49,466 nt of DNA, taken from NCBI GenBank assembly GCA_019114305.1, contig DXFU01000082.1:1-49466 (forward strand), in the 5' to 3' direction. Position 1 is the stretch's first letter. The number at the start of each line of letters is the position of its first letter. The stretch is from Candidatus Hungatella pullicola (GTDB lineage Bacteria > Bacillota > Clostridia > Lachnospirales > Lachnospiraceae). Positions 25,869 to 34,646 of this stretch are shown here, one piece after another. A model generated the notes under the pieces. The model was not told the DNA's origin and did not search any database. It saw nothing but the letters and a program-made list of their open reading frames with translations. Made by a program: the position numbers and the translations under genes.

Positions 25869-27527
25869 TTATTCTACAGAAAGCAGATAATAATAAATAG
25901 GCTGTCCGCCCTGATGAAGCTCTACCTCACACTGGGGAAGGGCTTCTGCTGCCTTCTCCTGAAGAGACCGGGCCTCTTCCTCTGATACATCGCTGCCGTA
26001 ATAGATGGTAGCCAGTTCAGAACTGTCTTCTGCCATAGCTTTTAAAGCTTCCAAAGCCGCCGTTTCAATATCCTGCCCCACAGCAAGAATTCCTGAATCT
26101 CCCAGGGCCATAATATCGCCCTCATGGATTTCGATTCCGTCAATTACTGTGTTTCTCACCGCATAGGTAATCTGTCCTGTTTTAACGCGGTCCATCTCCT
26201 CTGTCATAATTCTCTCGTTATCTTCTGGAGAAAGGTCCGGAGCAAAGTTGATAATAGCGCAAATTCCCTGTGGAATGGTCTTAGACGGAATTACCACGAT
26301 ATTTTTATCCTTCACCAGCTTTCTGGCCTGCTGGGCAGCAAGAATAATGTTCTTATTATTAGGAAGAATGTATATGGTATCCGCATTGATCTTGTCAATA
26401 GCGTTAAGCATGTCCTCCGTACTTGGGTTCATGGTCTGTCCGCCCTGAATCAGATAATCCGTTCCTATTCCCTTAAAAATCTCATCCAGTCCATCACCTA
26501 CAGAAACAGAGATAAATCCGTAAGGCTTTCTGGGCTGCTCCTTTTCTTCTTTCTGCTCTTCGGCCAGACGCATGGAATCCTTAATCAAACGCTCATGGTG
26601 CTCTTCTCTCATATTGTCAATCTTCATTTTGGAAAGAGAACCATAGGTAAGCGCTTTCTGGATAGCAAGACCGGGATCATTGGTGTGGACATGAATCTTG
26701 ATCATATCCTCATCGGCAACCAACACGATAGAATCACCAATAGACTCCAAATACTGTTTTAATTCCCTCTCCCGCTCTTCACTGCACGGATTCTCCAGAT
26801 TAATGATAAATTCCGTGCAGTATCCAAATTTAATATCGGCTTCCTCCAGGCCTGCGCCGGAAAGAGAAGGGGCAGGTCTTGCCTCTGTCTCAACGGACAG
26901 ATCAACCTCCTTACCCATCAGACCGTCCAAAGCGCCTTTCAGTACCTGCATCAGTCCCTGGCCGCCGGAGTCAACCACCCCTGCCTGCTTTAATACAGGA
27001 AGCATCTCCGGAGTCTGGTTCAGCACATAATCTCCGTGCTCAATAACCTTCTGAGCAAATTCAATAATATCCTCTGTTTCACCGGCTATCTCCACAGCCT
27101 TGTCAGCCATCCCCCTGGCAACGGTTAAGATAGTACCCTCTTTAGGCTTCATAACCGCCTTATAGGCAGTGTCTGTGGCTCTCACAAAGGCGCCGGCCAG
27201 TACGGAGGTAGTAATCTGATCAACGTTCTTGATCTCTTTTGTAAATCCCCGGAAAAGCTGAGAAAGGATAACGCCTGAGTTTCCTCTGGCGCCTCGCAAA
27301 GAACCGGAAGAAATGGCCTTGGCCAGATTCTCCATAGTCGGCTCCTGGACAGCCGCAACCTCCCTGGCCGCCGACATAATTGTCATGGTCATATTGGTTC
27401 CTGTGTCTCCGTCGGGAACGGGGAACACATTCAGCTCATTGATCCATTCCTTCTTTGCATCCAATCCTTTTGCTCCCGCAAGAAAAGCGGTTTTTAACAG
27501 ACTGGCGTCTATATATTTCATATCCAC
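25869..27527 (-). CDS. DAK2 domain fatty-acid-kinase-like protein (YloV/FakA family)
   Basis: A 552 aa protein. The N-terminal DAK2 nucleotide-binding domain has PVPDGDTGTNM (about 30-40) and GARGNSGVILSQLFRG. Middle and C-terminal FakA domains follow, with GDSGILAVGQ near the end. FakA phosphorylates fatty acids presented by FakB (DegV) proteins for phospholipid synthesis; no FakB is in this window. GTG at 27527 is chosen because GGAGG lies 8 bp upstream; an ATG two codons later (27521) is the alternative. It is paired with the Asp23 gene, as yloU-yloV in B. subtilis. Confidence 0.9.
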   Translation of the reverse strand: MDMKYIDASLLKTAFLAGAKGLDAKKEWINELNVFPVPDGDTGTNMTMTIMSAAREVAAVQEPTMENLAKAISSGSLRGARGNSGVILSQLFRGFTKEIKNVDQITTSVLAGAFVRATDTAYKAVMKPKEGTILTVARGMADKAVEIAGETEDIIEFAQKVIEHGDYVLNQTPEMLPVLKQAGVVDSGGQGLMQVLKGALDGLMGKEVDLSVETEARPAPSLSGAGLEEADIKFGYCTEFIINLENPCSEERERELKQYLESIGDSIVLVADEDMIKIHVHTNDPGLAIQKALTYGSLSKMKIDNMREEHHERLIKDSMRLAEEQKEEKEQPRKPYGFISVSVGDGLDEIFKGIGTDYLIQGGQTMNPSTEDMLNAIDKINADTIYILPNNKNIILAAQQARKLVKDKNIVVIPSKTIPQGICAIINFAPDLSPEDNERIMTEEMDRVKTGQITYAVRNTVIDGIEIHEGDIMALGDSGILAVGQDIETAALEALKAMAEDSSELATIYYGSDVSEEEARSLQEKAAEALPQCEVELHQGGQPIYYYLLSVE

Positions 27528-27540
27528 CGGTAGTTCCTCC

Positions 27541-27897
27541 TTAATCAATCACTCTTACACCTTCGACGTAGATGTTAATTTTATCCACTGTCATCCCGGT
27601 GAATTCTTCTAATTTGTACTTCACATTCTCAATCAAATTATCTGCCACAGCTGAAATACTGACTCCATAGGCGACAATTACGTGAAAATCGATGGAAATA
27701 TGGTTGTCCTGTATATTCACATTGATTCCGTGAGTCAGGCTCTCCCGCTTTAACAGCTTTACCAAACCATCCTTCATACTGACGGCAGCCATACCTACGA
27801 TGCCGAAACATTCTACAGCCGTAGTACCTGCATACATGGCAATCACATCGGGGCTTATCTGGATTTCACCCAGTTTATTATTAATATAACCCTTCAT
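27541..27897 (-). CDS. Asp23/Gls24 family envelope stress response protein (YloU-like)
   Basis: A small 118 aa protein of the Asp23/Gls24 family, which localises near the membrane in other Firmicutes. Typical segments are GEIQISPDVIAMYAG at the N terminus, VECFGIVGMA, and IDFHVIVAYG followed by a C-terminal EFTGMTVDKINIYVEGV. CGGAGGTAAATGCT precedes the ATG. It lies 13 bp before the DAK2 start and is divergent from rpmB. The exact biochemical role of the family is unclear. Confidence 0.93.
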   Translation of the reverse strand: MKGYINNKLGEIQISPDVIAMYAGTTAVECFGIVGMAAVSMKDGLVKLLKRESLTHGINVNIQDNHISIDFHVIVAYGVSISAVADNLIENVKYKLEEFTGMTVDKINIYVEGVRVID

Positions 27898-27976
27898 AGC
27901 ATTTACCTCCGTTCTTTCAGTCTTATTTGATTATACATTATAATTCAAAAAAAAGAAACAAATTTTTATTTTATGC

Positions 27977-28005
27977 TTGCAAAACCAGAAAATATCTGTT
28001 ATCAT
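27977..28005 (+). promoter_or_regulatory. Sigma-A promoter of rpmB
   Basis: -35 TTGCAA (27977-27982), a 17 bp spacer and -10 TATCAT (28000-28005). Predicted leader to the rpmB ATG is about 50 nt. AT-rich DNA to its left carries TATAAT-like boxes on the minus strand that may serve the divergent Asp23 gene, without a clear -35. Confidence 0.7.
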
Positions 28006-28063
28006 ACATGTGTTGTGGATTTTTCTAACATAAAATCCAAGTAGTTTTTAAGGAGGTGCAATC

Positions 28064-28249
28064 ATGGCTAAATGTGCAATTTGTGAAAAGGCTGCTCACT
28101 TTGGCAACGCAGTGAGCCATTCCCATAGAAGATCCAATAAGATGTGGAAAGCTAACGTAAAGTCCGTTAAGGTTAAAGTTAACGGAGGCGCTAAGAAGAT
28201 GTACGTATGTACTTCCTGCTTAAGAACCGGCTTAGTTGAAAGAGCTTAA
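28064..28249 (+). CDS. rpmB: 50S ribosomal protein L28
   Basis: A large-subunit ribosomal protein of 61 aa. It is the zinc-binding (C+) form: Cys pairs C4/C7 and C49/C52 are intact. The core HSHRRSNKMWKANVKSVKV is conserved. AAGGAGGTGCAATC precedes the ATG. It is monocistronic, with its own promoter and terminator, divergent from yloU-yloV as in B. subtilis. Confidence 0.98.
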   Translation: MAKCAICEKAAHFGNAVSHSHRRSNKMWKANVKSVKVKVNGGAKKMYVCTSCLRTGLVERA

Positions 28250-28260
28250 TAGGGTATAAG

Positions 28261-28293
28261 AAAGTTCCAGGTTTCAGACCTGGAACTTTTTTT
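28261..28293 (+). terminator. Intrinsic terminator of rpmB
   Basis: AAAGTTCCAGG pairs with CCTGGAACTTT around a TTTCAGA loop, followed by a T tract. The stem is perfect. On the opposite strand it ends in CTTTCTTATA, so it may also weakly stop the 28299-28436 transcript. Confidence 0.95.
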
Positions 28294-28298
28294 AATTA

Positions 28299-28436
28299 TT
28301 AATAGCAAAACAGATTATATCCCACCACCAGACAGCCCACAATAAAGCAGACTGTCAGAATCGTAGCCGGTATAAAAAGAAGCACGGCCATCCCGGCGCC
28401 AAAACAGAAAATCATCAATCCGCATACCCTTTTCAT
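28299..28436 (-). CDS. Small hydrophobic membrane protein, 45 aa
   Basis: A short frame opens MKRVCGLMIFCFGAGM and ends VVGYNLFCY. It has two basic residues first, then about 35 hydrophobic residues with a Pro near residue 23, so it could form one long or two short membrane helices. AGGG lies 5 bp before the ATG. It follows gerW by 70 bp on the same strand and stops just before the rpmB terminator. Small proteins with this kind of ending are, from memory, common in Lachnospiraceae. Function is unknown. Confidence 0.65.
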   Translation of the reverse strand: MKRVCGLMIFCFGAGMAVLLFIPATILTVCFIVGCLVVGYNLFCY

Positions 28437-28505
28437 ATCTTCCCTCAACTGGTATCTATATCTTATCCTATGCGGCCGCAGGAAGACTTATACAGTCTTT
28501 CCTCC

Positions 28506-28904
28506 TTAACTTTCCTTTGGCTCCTCCGCCATTTTTTTCGCAGCCTCTACCGCCTCCGAGGAAACCTCCTTAGGGGAAGAAACAAATTTGTTTACAAAGT
28601 CAGGAACCATATCTAAAACTCTGGTCATGGCATCCTGCTGCTTTACATTGACCAGCTTAGTAACGCCGTTCTGGATAATCAAAATAGCGCTTGGGCTTAT
28701 TTTAGCGTTCATGCCTCCCGCGCCCTTTCCTCCCGCACTATCAGAGAAAGAGCCGGCCGCCATGCCGCAGGTCACATCCACTAGGGGAAGAATAATGGTA
28801 TCCTCTATCTTTACCGCGTCTCCCACCACGGTTTTTGTACTTACAAAGGCATCCATGCCCTGAAACAATGCCTGAACCGCGGCTGTAAAATTGTTGTCTG
28901 CCAT
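28506..28904 (-). CDS. GerW family sporulation protein (YtfJ)
   Basis: A 132 aa protein of the YtfJ/GerW family, needed for normal spore germination in B. subtilis. Family segments are ALFQGMDAFVSTKTVVGD, DTIILPLVDVTCGM, a Gly-rich GGKGAGGMNAKISPSAILII and a C-terminal VPDFVNKF. AAAGGAGGAACTGCAAA precedes the ATG. It follows a DUF2953 gene by 16 bp; the pair matches ytfI-ytfJ in Bacillus, which supports co-function. Confidence 0.93.
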   Translation of the reverse strand: MADNNFTAAVQALFQGMDAFVSTKTVVGDAVKIEDTIILPLVDVTCGMAAGSFSDSAGGKGAGGMNAKISPSAILIIQNGVTKLVNVKQQDAMTRVLDMVPDFVNKFVSSPKEVSSEAVEAAKKMAEEPKES

Positions 28905-28919
28905 TTTGCAGTTCCTCCT

Positions 28920-29783
28920 TTAGCCAAGCCATTTTTTTAATAATCTGCGGAAATTTTTATCCATCAGTGCCTTGACCCCTAACCATGCCACAGTGCCAAT
29001 CCTGATTCGCCCGATGAAATCGGCTTCTCCCTCTAATATCTCTCTGTCAAATACAGGATAGAATTCCATCTGCTTGTGACAGAACGGGTAGATGACACTG
29101 ATGATCTGAAGCAGCTGACCGGTGCGGTATGGATCCTCAAAACCAAAGGTAAACGTCCCCTTTCCCTTTCGGGGCATTACATGGACCACAAGCCTTTTGG
29201 TCAAAGAACAGAGAAGCTTAACCGTATTCTGGTTATCCTTATCCTTAATCCATTCCTCCAGCCTATCTTTCTTATCTTTTATGGCTTTCAGTTTATCACA
29301 TATCTTTTGAAATGAAAACTTAAGTTTTGATAAAATCTTATTAAAATGAAACCTATTATCTTCTTTCTTTCCTGTTTCCAAAGAGGAGGTTTCTTCTTTT
29401 TCTGCCTCTTTGGAGACTTTCTTTTCCTTTGCCGAAGAAGGGGGAGATATTTCAGAAGGCACCGCTGTCGCATCCGCCTCCATGGCATGAACCATTTCCT
29501 CAGGCTCCTCCTCCTTTTTTCTTTCTTTCCCCGGGAACACTTTGATTCCCATAATCCGAACATAAATCTTTAGGTCCTTGTCATAAATAAGGGTAACTGA
29601 AAAAAGCTTTAAAAGCCATGTAAGGCGGACAGTTCCTGCCAGTCCGTTGTGATATCTGCCCTTTATCTCATAGCGCAAAGGCACCAGAAGAACGATTCCC
29701 GCTGCTGCAAGAAAGATTCCAAAAAGTGCCAGAAGAAGGATCCCTATCAATTTAAGCAGAAAAAGTATAATAGATACTACCAT
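28920..29783 (-). CDS. DUF2953 domain-containing protein (YtfI-like)
   Basis: A 287 aa protein. A hydrophobic N-terminal helix or hairpin (about 3-35) precedes LRYEIKGRYHNGL and LTWLLKLFSV, the DUF2953 opening. A charged linker rich in Glu, Lys and Ser (about 75-150) is followed by a C-terminal domain with FGFEDPYRTGQLLQ. Function is unknown; the family accompanies gerW/ytfJ in spore formers. The ATG chosen follows GAGGTG by 5 bp and lies 7 bp past the upstream stop. A longer frame would overlap that gene. Confidence 0.88.
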   Translation of the reverse strand: MVVSIILFLLKLIGILLLALFGIFLAAAGIVLLVPLRYEIKGRYHNGLAGTVRLTWLLKLFSVTLIYDKDLKIYVRIMGIKVFPGKERKKEEEPEEMVHAMEADATAVPSEISPPSSAKEKKVSKEAEKEETSSLETGKKEDNRFHFNKILSKLKFSFQKICDKLKAIKDKKDRLEEWIKDKDNQNTVKLLCSLTKRLVVHVMPRKGKGTFTFGFEDPYRTGQLLQIISVIYPFCHKQMEFYPVFDREILEGEADFIGRIRIGTVAWLGVKALMDKNFRRLLKKWLG

Positions 29784-29790
29784 AGGCACC

Positions 29791-30123
29791 TCACTCGCTT
29801 CCGGCATCTTCCGGGCCGAAAAAGGCTGCCGGATCAAAACCTCCGGTCAGATGATACAGATCTCCGGTCATCTGACCAGCCAGTTTCAATGCCTCTCCGT
29901 ATCCCAGGGCCAGTCCCAGAACAGAAATCTCCTTTTTGGGAAACCAGCCGGCCAACAGAGTCTCCAAAGGATAAATGTCAAATACATTATTCCCTCCCAT
30001 GGAAAAGGTAATCACATAGACACCAGGAAAAGGCCGCAAATTTTCTACAGCCTTTTCCGCCTCTTTCTGCCGCTTTTTCGCATTTTCCCCTATATATCTC
30101 TTTTTATGCCAGATTATTTTCAT
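29791..30123 (-). CDS. Hypothetical protein, 110 aa
   Basis: Not recognised. It has a basic N terminus (about 1-28, KKRYIGENAKKRQKEAEK), then a compact domain with PFPGVYVITFSMGGNNVFDIY, ALGYGEALKLAGQM and an acidic tail. The IYPLETLLAG and GLALGYGEALKLA segments suggest a small alpha/beta fold. Its start lies 20 bp inside the end of the 439 aa gene, so translation is coupled. It is upstream of the DUF2953-gerW pair and may share its role (inference only). Confidence 0.75.
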   Translation of the reverse strand: MKIIWHKKRYIGENAKKRQKEAEKAVENLRPFPGVYVITFSMGGNNVFDIYPLETLLAGWFPKKEISVLGLALGYGEALKLAGQMTGDLYHLTGGFDPAAFFGPEDAGSE

Positions 30124-31423
30124 CTTCCATCAACTCTTCCAGCAGTTCCATGGAGGTCTCCTTCTCCGCTGAGTCGGCACAGCTCTCCAAACTGCCTCTG
30201 ATATAATCCTGGATTTCATCCAGTGAATTAAAACAGATAGGGAGATCGGAAAGCACTTTAGCCATAATGGAACGAACTACAGGTCTGGAGTTTTTGCCAA
30301 ATACCTCCTCCAGCTCTTTAAAATAAGCGTTAGCCACACCTTCCATATAGGCTCTGTCTGTCAATTCTTCCTCTCCCTCTTCTGTTTTTGCTTCCAGATC
30401 AGCAAAGGGACTTCCGGAAAGAAGGCGGTCAATCTTCACCGCGCTTACATATTCTGGATCCTGCAAAAGCTCTGAGGAAGCTTCCGGAAGCTCTGTTTTC
30501 AAATAGCGCTCATAATAAGCTTCCTGGCGGCCTTCCAGAGCTGTCAACTGGTCCATCAGCTGGTCAGCCGGTGAAAAATCTGCCTTTTCAAAACGCTGGG
30601 TGATATCTCCGATAATCGAGGTTAAAAGAGCCTCCTCCTTCTCATCTGCCAAAGCGCGGTCCCTGGCCAAAAGCAAAACATACAGATCATTGACCAGATC
30701 CTGAAGAAGCAGATACAAACTGGATTCTTCCACCAGGCTTGCTCCGGCCCACTGGAATCTGGCCATTAGATGATCATACCGATCCTTATCCAGATTCCTG
30801 TAATCCGCATGGCACAGCTCGTCTAAAATCTCATACAGCTTCGGATGGCTCTCCTTCATTCCCTGAGGCAGCTGAGCCATAGACTCTGTACGAAGAATAT
30901 ACATCATATCCTCCAAATTTTCCTTTGGGGAACCGATGTAAACAGACAGCCCTTCCATTACCATGCTGAAAAATTTCTGTTTTGTGAACCGTACCGGAAG
31001 CTGGCTGATAACCTGCTGAATTCTGCTGTTCATCAAAGAAGAGTCTTTCCCCCCTTTGATGTAGTTAATAAGAAGCTGGGCAAAGGTCTCGTCATTGTAC
31101 TGACACTCAGGAAGGGATGTAAAACGGCGTTCAATCCTGTTTAATACATATTCATAAATTTGAAAACAGTCTGTATAGGAAGTGAGAATCTCCACCTGAT
31201 GGGTGATCCGCTCTCTCAATTTTTCCAAAGAATCTTCGATACTGTCTCCGCTTCTGTAAGCGCTCAGCAGCTTAACAAATTCTGCAGTACACTCCTCAAA
31301 ATCCTTTTCCAGACCAGTTGTCTCAGAAAGGCTGTCAAAAAAGGAGCAGTAATTTAAAGCCAGCCTGGTATGTGAATACTGATAGGCAGCTGTCATCTGT
31401 CTTTTAATTATACGGCTATCCAA
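30104..31423 (-). CDS. Hypothetical protein, 439 aa, soluble and helical
   Basis: Not recognised. It is acidic and predicted mostly alpha-helical, without membrane segments or known catalytic motifs. The first part has a Tyr/Phe-rich stretch (QYSHTRLALNYCSFFDSL), and the C terminus has VRSIMAKVLSDLPICFNSLDEIQDY. The start is a TTG with GGAGGAACATACA upstream, the only start with a good ribosome site in the frame. It lies 23 bp after cinA and overlaps the 110 aa gene by 20 bp. Confidence 0.8.
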   Translation of the reverse strand: MDSRIIKRQMTAAYQYSHTRLALNYCSFFDSLSETTGLEKDFEECTAEFVKLLSAYRSGDSIEDSLEKLRERITHQVEILTSYTDCFQIYEYVLNRIERRFTSLPECQYNDETFAQLLINYIKGGKDSSLMNSRIQQVISQLPVRFTKQKFFSMVMEGLSVYIGSPKENLEDMMYILRTESMAQLPQGMKESHPKLYEILDELCHADYRNLDKDRYDHLMARFQWAGASLVEESSLYLLLQDLVNDLYVLLLARDRALADEKEEALLTSIIGDITQRFEKADFSPADQLMDQLTALEGRQEAYYERYLKTELPEASSELLQDPEYVSAVKIDRLLSGSPFADLEAKTEEGEEELTDRAYMEGVANAYFKELEEVFGKNSRPVVRSIMAKVLSDLPICFNSLDEIQDYIRGSLESCADSAEKETSMELLEELMEDENNLA

Positions 31424-31445
31424 TGTATGTTCCTCCTGATTAGGG

Positions 31446-32693
31446 TCAGTCTTTATAATTGGCTAAAATAGATCTTCTCAGAAGATCAAGAGCTTTCACT
31501 ACAGACTGTTCCCTGATTTTTTCCCGATTTCCCTTAAAATGATATTCCTCTACTTTTACTTTGTCCTTCATATAGCAGGCGATGTACACCAATCCTACCG
31601 GCTTTTCCTCTTCTCCTTCCGGACCGGCTAATCCTGTCACTGCGATACAGGTATCTGCATCTGTGGCAAATACGCCGCCGGTAGCCATCTCTTTGGCTGT
31701 CTGGGCACTGACTGCACCATATTTTTTCAGTGTGCTCTTGCTCACATCCAGAGTTTTTCTCTTGGCCTTGTTGGAATAAGTGACAAATCCTTCTTTAAAG
31801 ACTTCAGAAGCACCAGGCACGTTAATAATTCTTCCGGACAGCAGTCCGCCGGTACAGGATTCAGCTGTCGTAACAGTCAGATCGTACTTCTGAAGCAGAC
31901 GGACAACTGCCATCTCCAGTGTTTCCTCTTCTTTCACCGTATAAACATCATCGCCAAAGCGGTTTTTGATTTCTTTTACCACCGGCTTAATAAGAGCCTT
32001 GGCCTCATCCTCACTGCCTGCTCTGGCCGTAATACGAAGATGAACCTCGCCGGTCTTTGCGTAAGTAGCAATGGTCGGGTTGGTTTGGGCATCAATAAGA
32101 TCACGGATTTGCGTTTCAACCAAGCTTTCTCCTTTTCCGCAGATCTTTACCATTTGAGAGCGTATTACTTCAGGCTGAAGCTTTTTCAAATAGGGAACTA
32201 CCTGCTTGGAAAACAAAGGAATCAGCTCCATGGGAGGTCCAGGAAGCAGAATCACATGCTTGCCTTCTTTTTCTATAATTAATCCAGGCGCCGTCCCATT
32301 GTCATTATCCAGAACAAGGGCTCCCTCCGGAACAGAAGCCTGCTTCCAGTTATTATCTGTAATACAGGAGTAAATATTGTTCTTAAAATACTCTTCAATC
32401 CGCTGTTTGGTATGAGCATCTTCAACAAGCTTCAATCCCATAACCTTAGCACAAGTCTCCTTGGTCAAATCGTCCTCTGTTGGTCCCAGTCCGCCGGTAA
32501 GAATCACCACGTCAGAACGGTCAAGAGCCTGAGTGAGAGCTTCCGAAAGTCTGGACTCGTTATCTCCTATTGTTGTCTGGTGGTACATAGACAGTCCAAG
32601 CTGAGCGCACTGGCCCGCCAGGTATTGGGCATTGGTGTTGACAATATTGCCAAGAAGCAGCTCTGTTCCTACTGAAATCACTTCTACAACCAT
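31446..32693 (-). CDS. cinA: CinA-like protein (nicotinamide mononucleotide amidohydrolase / ADP-ribose pyrophosphatase family)
   Basis: A 415 aa two-domain protein. The N-terminal molybdopterin-binding-like domain has EVISVGTELLLGNIVNTN and TGGLGPTEDDLTKE. The C-terminal CinA amidase domain has TTAESCTGGLLSGR and AVTGLAGP, matching PncC-type NMN deamidases that salvage nucleotide. In Bacilli cinA often lies upstream of recA; here it follows pgsA and recA is not nearby. GGGAG lies 8 bp before the ATG, which is 1 bp after the pgsA stop. Confidence 0.95.
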   Translation of the reverse strand: MVVEVISVGTELLLGNIVNTNAQYLAGQCAQLGLSMYHQTTIGDNESRLSEALTQALDRSDVVILTGGLGPTEDDLTKETCAKVMGLKLVEDAHTKQRIEEYFKNNIYSCITDNNWKQASVPEGALVLDNDNGTAPGLIIEKEGKHVILLPGPPMELIPLFSKQVVPYLKKLQPEVIRSQMVKICGKGESLVETQIRDLIDAQTNPTIATYAKTGEVHLRITARAGSEDEAKALIKPVVKEIKNRFGDDVYTVKEEETLEMAVVRLLQKYDLTVTTAESCTGGLLSGRIINVPGASEVFKEGFVTYSNKAKRKTLDVSKSTLKKYGAVSAQTAKEMATGGVFATDADTCIAVTGLAGPEGEEEKPVGLVYIACYMKDKVKVEEYHFKGNREKIREQSVVKALDLLRRSILANYKD

Positions 32694-32694
32694 T

Positions 32695-33237
32695 TTATAT
32701 ACTCCCTTCTGTAAGAACCTTATGGTTTTTCACTATATAATCAACTAAAGACACTACGGTGAGAATCAATGCAATCCAGACAAAAATCTGTGTCAAAAGG
32801 CTGAGGGCCGGAATATTAAGAATCAGGAGCACAGACATAATCATCTGGGATACAGTTTTAAATTTGCCCCAGTAACTGGCCGCAATTACCACGCCATTGT
32901 CAGAAGCTACCAGACGAAAACCGCTGATAATGAATTCCCGGCCAATGATAATAATAACAATCCAACTTGGAAGAAGCCCTAATCCCACATAGCAGATAAG
33001 GCCGGAGCACACCAGCAGCTTGTCTGCCAAAGGATCCATGAATTTTCCAAAATTGGTAACCAAATTATACTTTCTGGCTATTTTCCCATCCAGCATATCG
33101 GTAAAGCTTGCCGCGATGAAAATAATCGCTGCAATAATCCGATAGGTCTGATTGGTTCCTCCCTCCAGCAAAAGAAAGAACACAAAAAAAGGAATCATCA
33201 AAACTCTTAAAATCGTAAGTTTATTGGGCAGATTCAT
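32695..33237 (-). CDS. pgsA: CDP-diacylglycerol--glycerol-3-phosphate 3-phosphatidyltransferase
   Basis: An inner-membrane enzyme that makes phosphatidylglycerol phosphate. It has 180 aa with several membrane helices. The CDP-alcohol phosphotransferase signature is complete: D47, D50, G51, A54, R55, G64, D68 and D72. The N terminus NLPNKLTILRVLMIP is typical. Its start overlaps the rimO end by 17 bp. rimO-pgsA-cinA is a recurrent order in Firmicutes. Confidence 0.96.
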   Translation of the reverse strand: MNLPNKLTILRVLMIPFFVFFLLLEGGTNQTYRIIAAIIFIAASFTDMLDGKIARKYNLVTNFGKFMDPLADKLLVCSGLICYVGLGLLPSWIVIIIIGREFIISGFRLVASDNGVVIAASYWGKFKTVSQMIMSVLLILNIPALSLLTQIFVWIALILTVVSLVDYIVKNHKVLTEGSI

Positions 33238-34561
33238 TTTCCAACTCTCCTATTAAATCATATTCCATAGCGCCAGTTACACGAACACGGGCAAAATCAC
33301 CGGACATCAAAGCCTCTCCTGTCTGGACAAAGATCAATCCGTCTACTCCAGGTCCATCCATATAGGTTCTTCCCACATAAGCATTTTCATCAGCAACCTT
33401 TCCTTCAATCATCACCTCCAGAACCTGTCCCACCATAGACTGGGAGTGATCAAAGGAAATCTCCTGCTGAAGCTCCATAATCTCGTCTCTCCGCTCTTCT
33501 TTTACTTCCTGAGGAATCTGATCCGGGAAGGAGGCTGCCGGAGTATCTTCCTCAGCGGAATAAGCGAAAACACCCAGGCGCTCAAATTCCATTTCATCCA
33601 CAAAGGAAAGAAGGGCCTCATGGTCTTCTTCCGTCTCGCCGGGGAAACCAGAGATCAATGTAGTTCTGAGCGCAATGTCCGGGATTTCTTTTCTCAGCTT
33701 CTCTATGATAGCACGAAGCTGTTCCTGAGAAGTTCTTCTTCCCATCCGCTTGAGGATTCTGTCACTGGCGTGCTGAATAGGCAGATCCAGGTAATGACAA
33801 ATCTTCTCCTCCTGGCCGATCACCTGAATCAGCTCATCGGTAATCTCCTCAGGATAACAGTACTGGATACGAATCCACTGAATTCCCTCTATTTTACAAA
33901 GTCTTCTTAAAAGCTCAGGAAGAGACTTTTTCCCGTATAAATCCACACCGTACACCGTTGTCTCCTGAGCCACCAAAATTAACTCCTTTACTCCCTTCTG
34001 CGCCAAATTTTCCGCCTGAGCTACCAGCTCCTCCATAGGCACACTGCGGTAGCTTCCCCGAAGGATTGGAATAATACAATAGGTACACCTTTTATCACAG
34101 CCTTCCGCAATTTTTAAAAAGGCATAGTGCCCTCCGGTTGTAATCATGCGCTCTGTTCCTGCTTTGGGAAGAGCATTTAAATCATGAAAGCACTGGACAT
34201 GCTCCTGCCCGCCAAGAACCTGGGATAATACATTGGAAATTTCATCGTAGGTTGTCGTTCCTAAAATCCCGTCTACTTCCGGAATCTCATCCAAAATCTC
34301 CTGCTTATACCTTTGTGCCAGACAGCCTGTAACAATCAGGGCCTTGCACCGACCCTCCTCTTTCAGACGGGCCATCTCCAGGATAGTATTAACGCTTTCC
34401 TCCTTGGCATCTCCGATAAAGCAGCAGGTATTGATTACAATAATATCCGCTTCATTCTCATCGTCAGTAAAAGAATATCCGTCCCGGTTCAGCAGACCCA
34501 GCATCATCTCCGTGTCTACCAGATTCTTATCACAACCCAGTGAAATACATAATATCTTCAT
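33221..34561 (-). CDS. rimO: Ribosomal protein S12 methylthiotransferase
   Basis: A radical SAM enzyme that adds a methylthio group to an Asp of S12. It has 446 aa. The N-terminal UPF0004 domain binds one Fe-S cluster through C10 and C46 (NTCCFIGDA), with the third Cys in VTGCLAQRY. The radical SAM motif is CDKRCTYC. LPIQHASDRILKRMGR and a C-terminal TRAM domain follow. It resembles RimO rather than MiaB by the short N terminus. AGGAG lies 7 bp before the ATG. First gene after the rpoZ terminator. Confidence 0.95.
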   Translation of the reverse strand: MKILCISLGCDKNLVDTEMMLGLLNRDGYSFTDDENEADIIVINTCCFIGDAKEESVNTILEMARLKEEGRCKALIVTGCLAQRYKQEILDEIPEVDGILGTTTYDEISNVLSQVLGGQEHVQCFHDLNALPKAGTERMITTGGHYAFLKIAEGCDKRCTYCIIPILRGSYRSVPMEELVAQAENLAQKGVKELILVAQETTVYGVDLYGKKSLPELLRRLCKIEGIQWIRIQYCYPEEITDELIQVIGQEEKICHYLDLPIQHASDRILKRMGRRTSQEQLRAIIEKLRKEIPDIALRTTLISGFPGETEEDHEALLSFVDEMEFERLGVFAYSAEEDTPAASFPDQIPQEVKEERRDEIMELQQEISFDHSQSMVGQVLEVMIEGKVADENAYVGRTYMDGPGVDGLIFVQTGEALMSGDFARVRVTGAMEYDLIGELENESAQ

Positions 34562-34605
34562 TACACAACTCCTGTCTTTTTGTTCATGCGCTTTGGTTTT
34601 TTAAA

Positions 34606-34646
34606 AGAAAGGCCATCTCTTCCAATGGGGAGACGGCCTTTTTCTT
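34606..34646 (-). terminator. Intrinsic terminator of yicC-gmk-rpoZ
   Basis: On the minus strand, AAAGGCCGTCTC pairs with GAGATGGCCTTT around a CCCATTGGAA loop, followed by CTTTT. It begins at the rpoZ stop and precedes rimO. Confidence 0.88.

Noticed and set aside
28480-28501. Hairpin after gerW as a terminator
   Set aside because: A GGA-AGACT/AGTCT-TCC stem exists, but it is followed by TGCGGCCGC with no T run.
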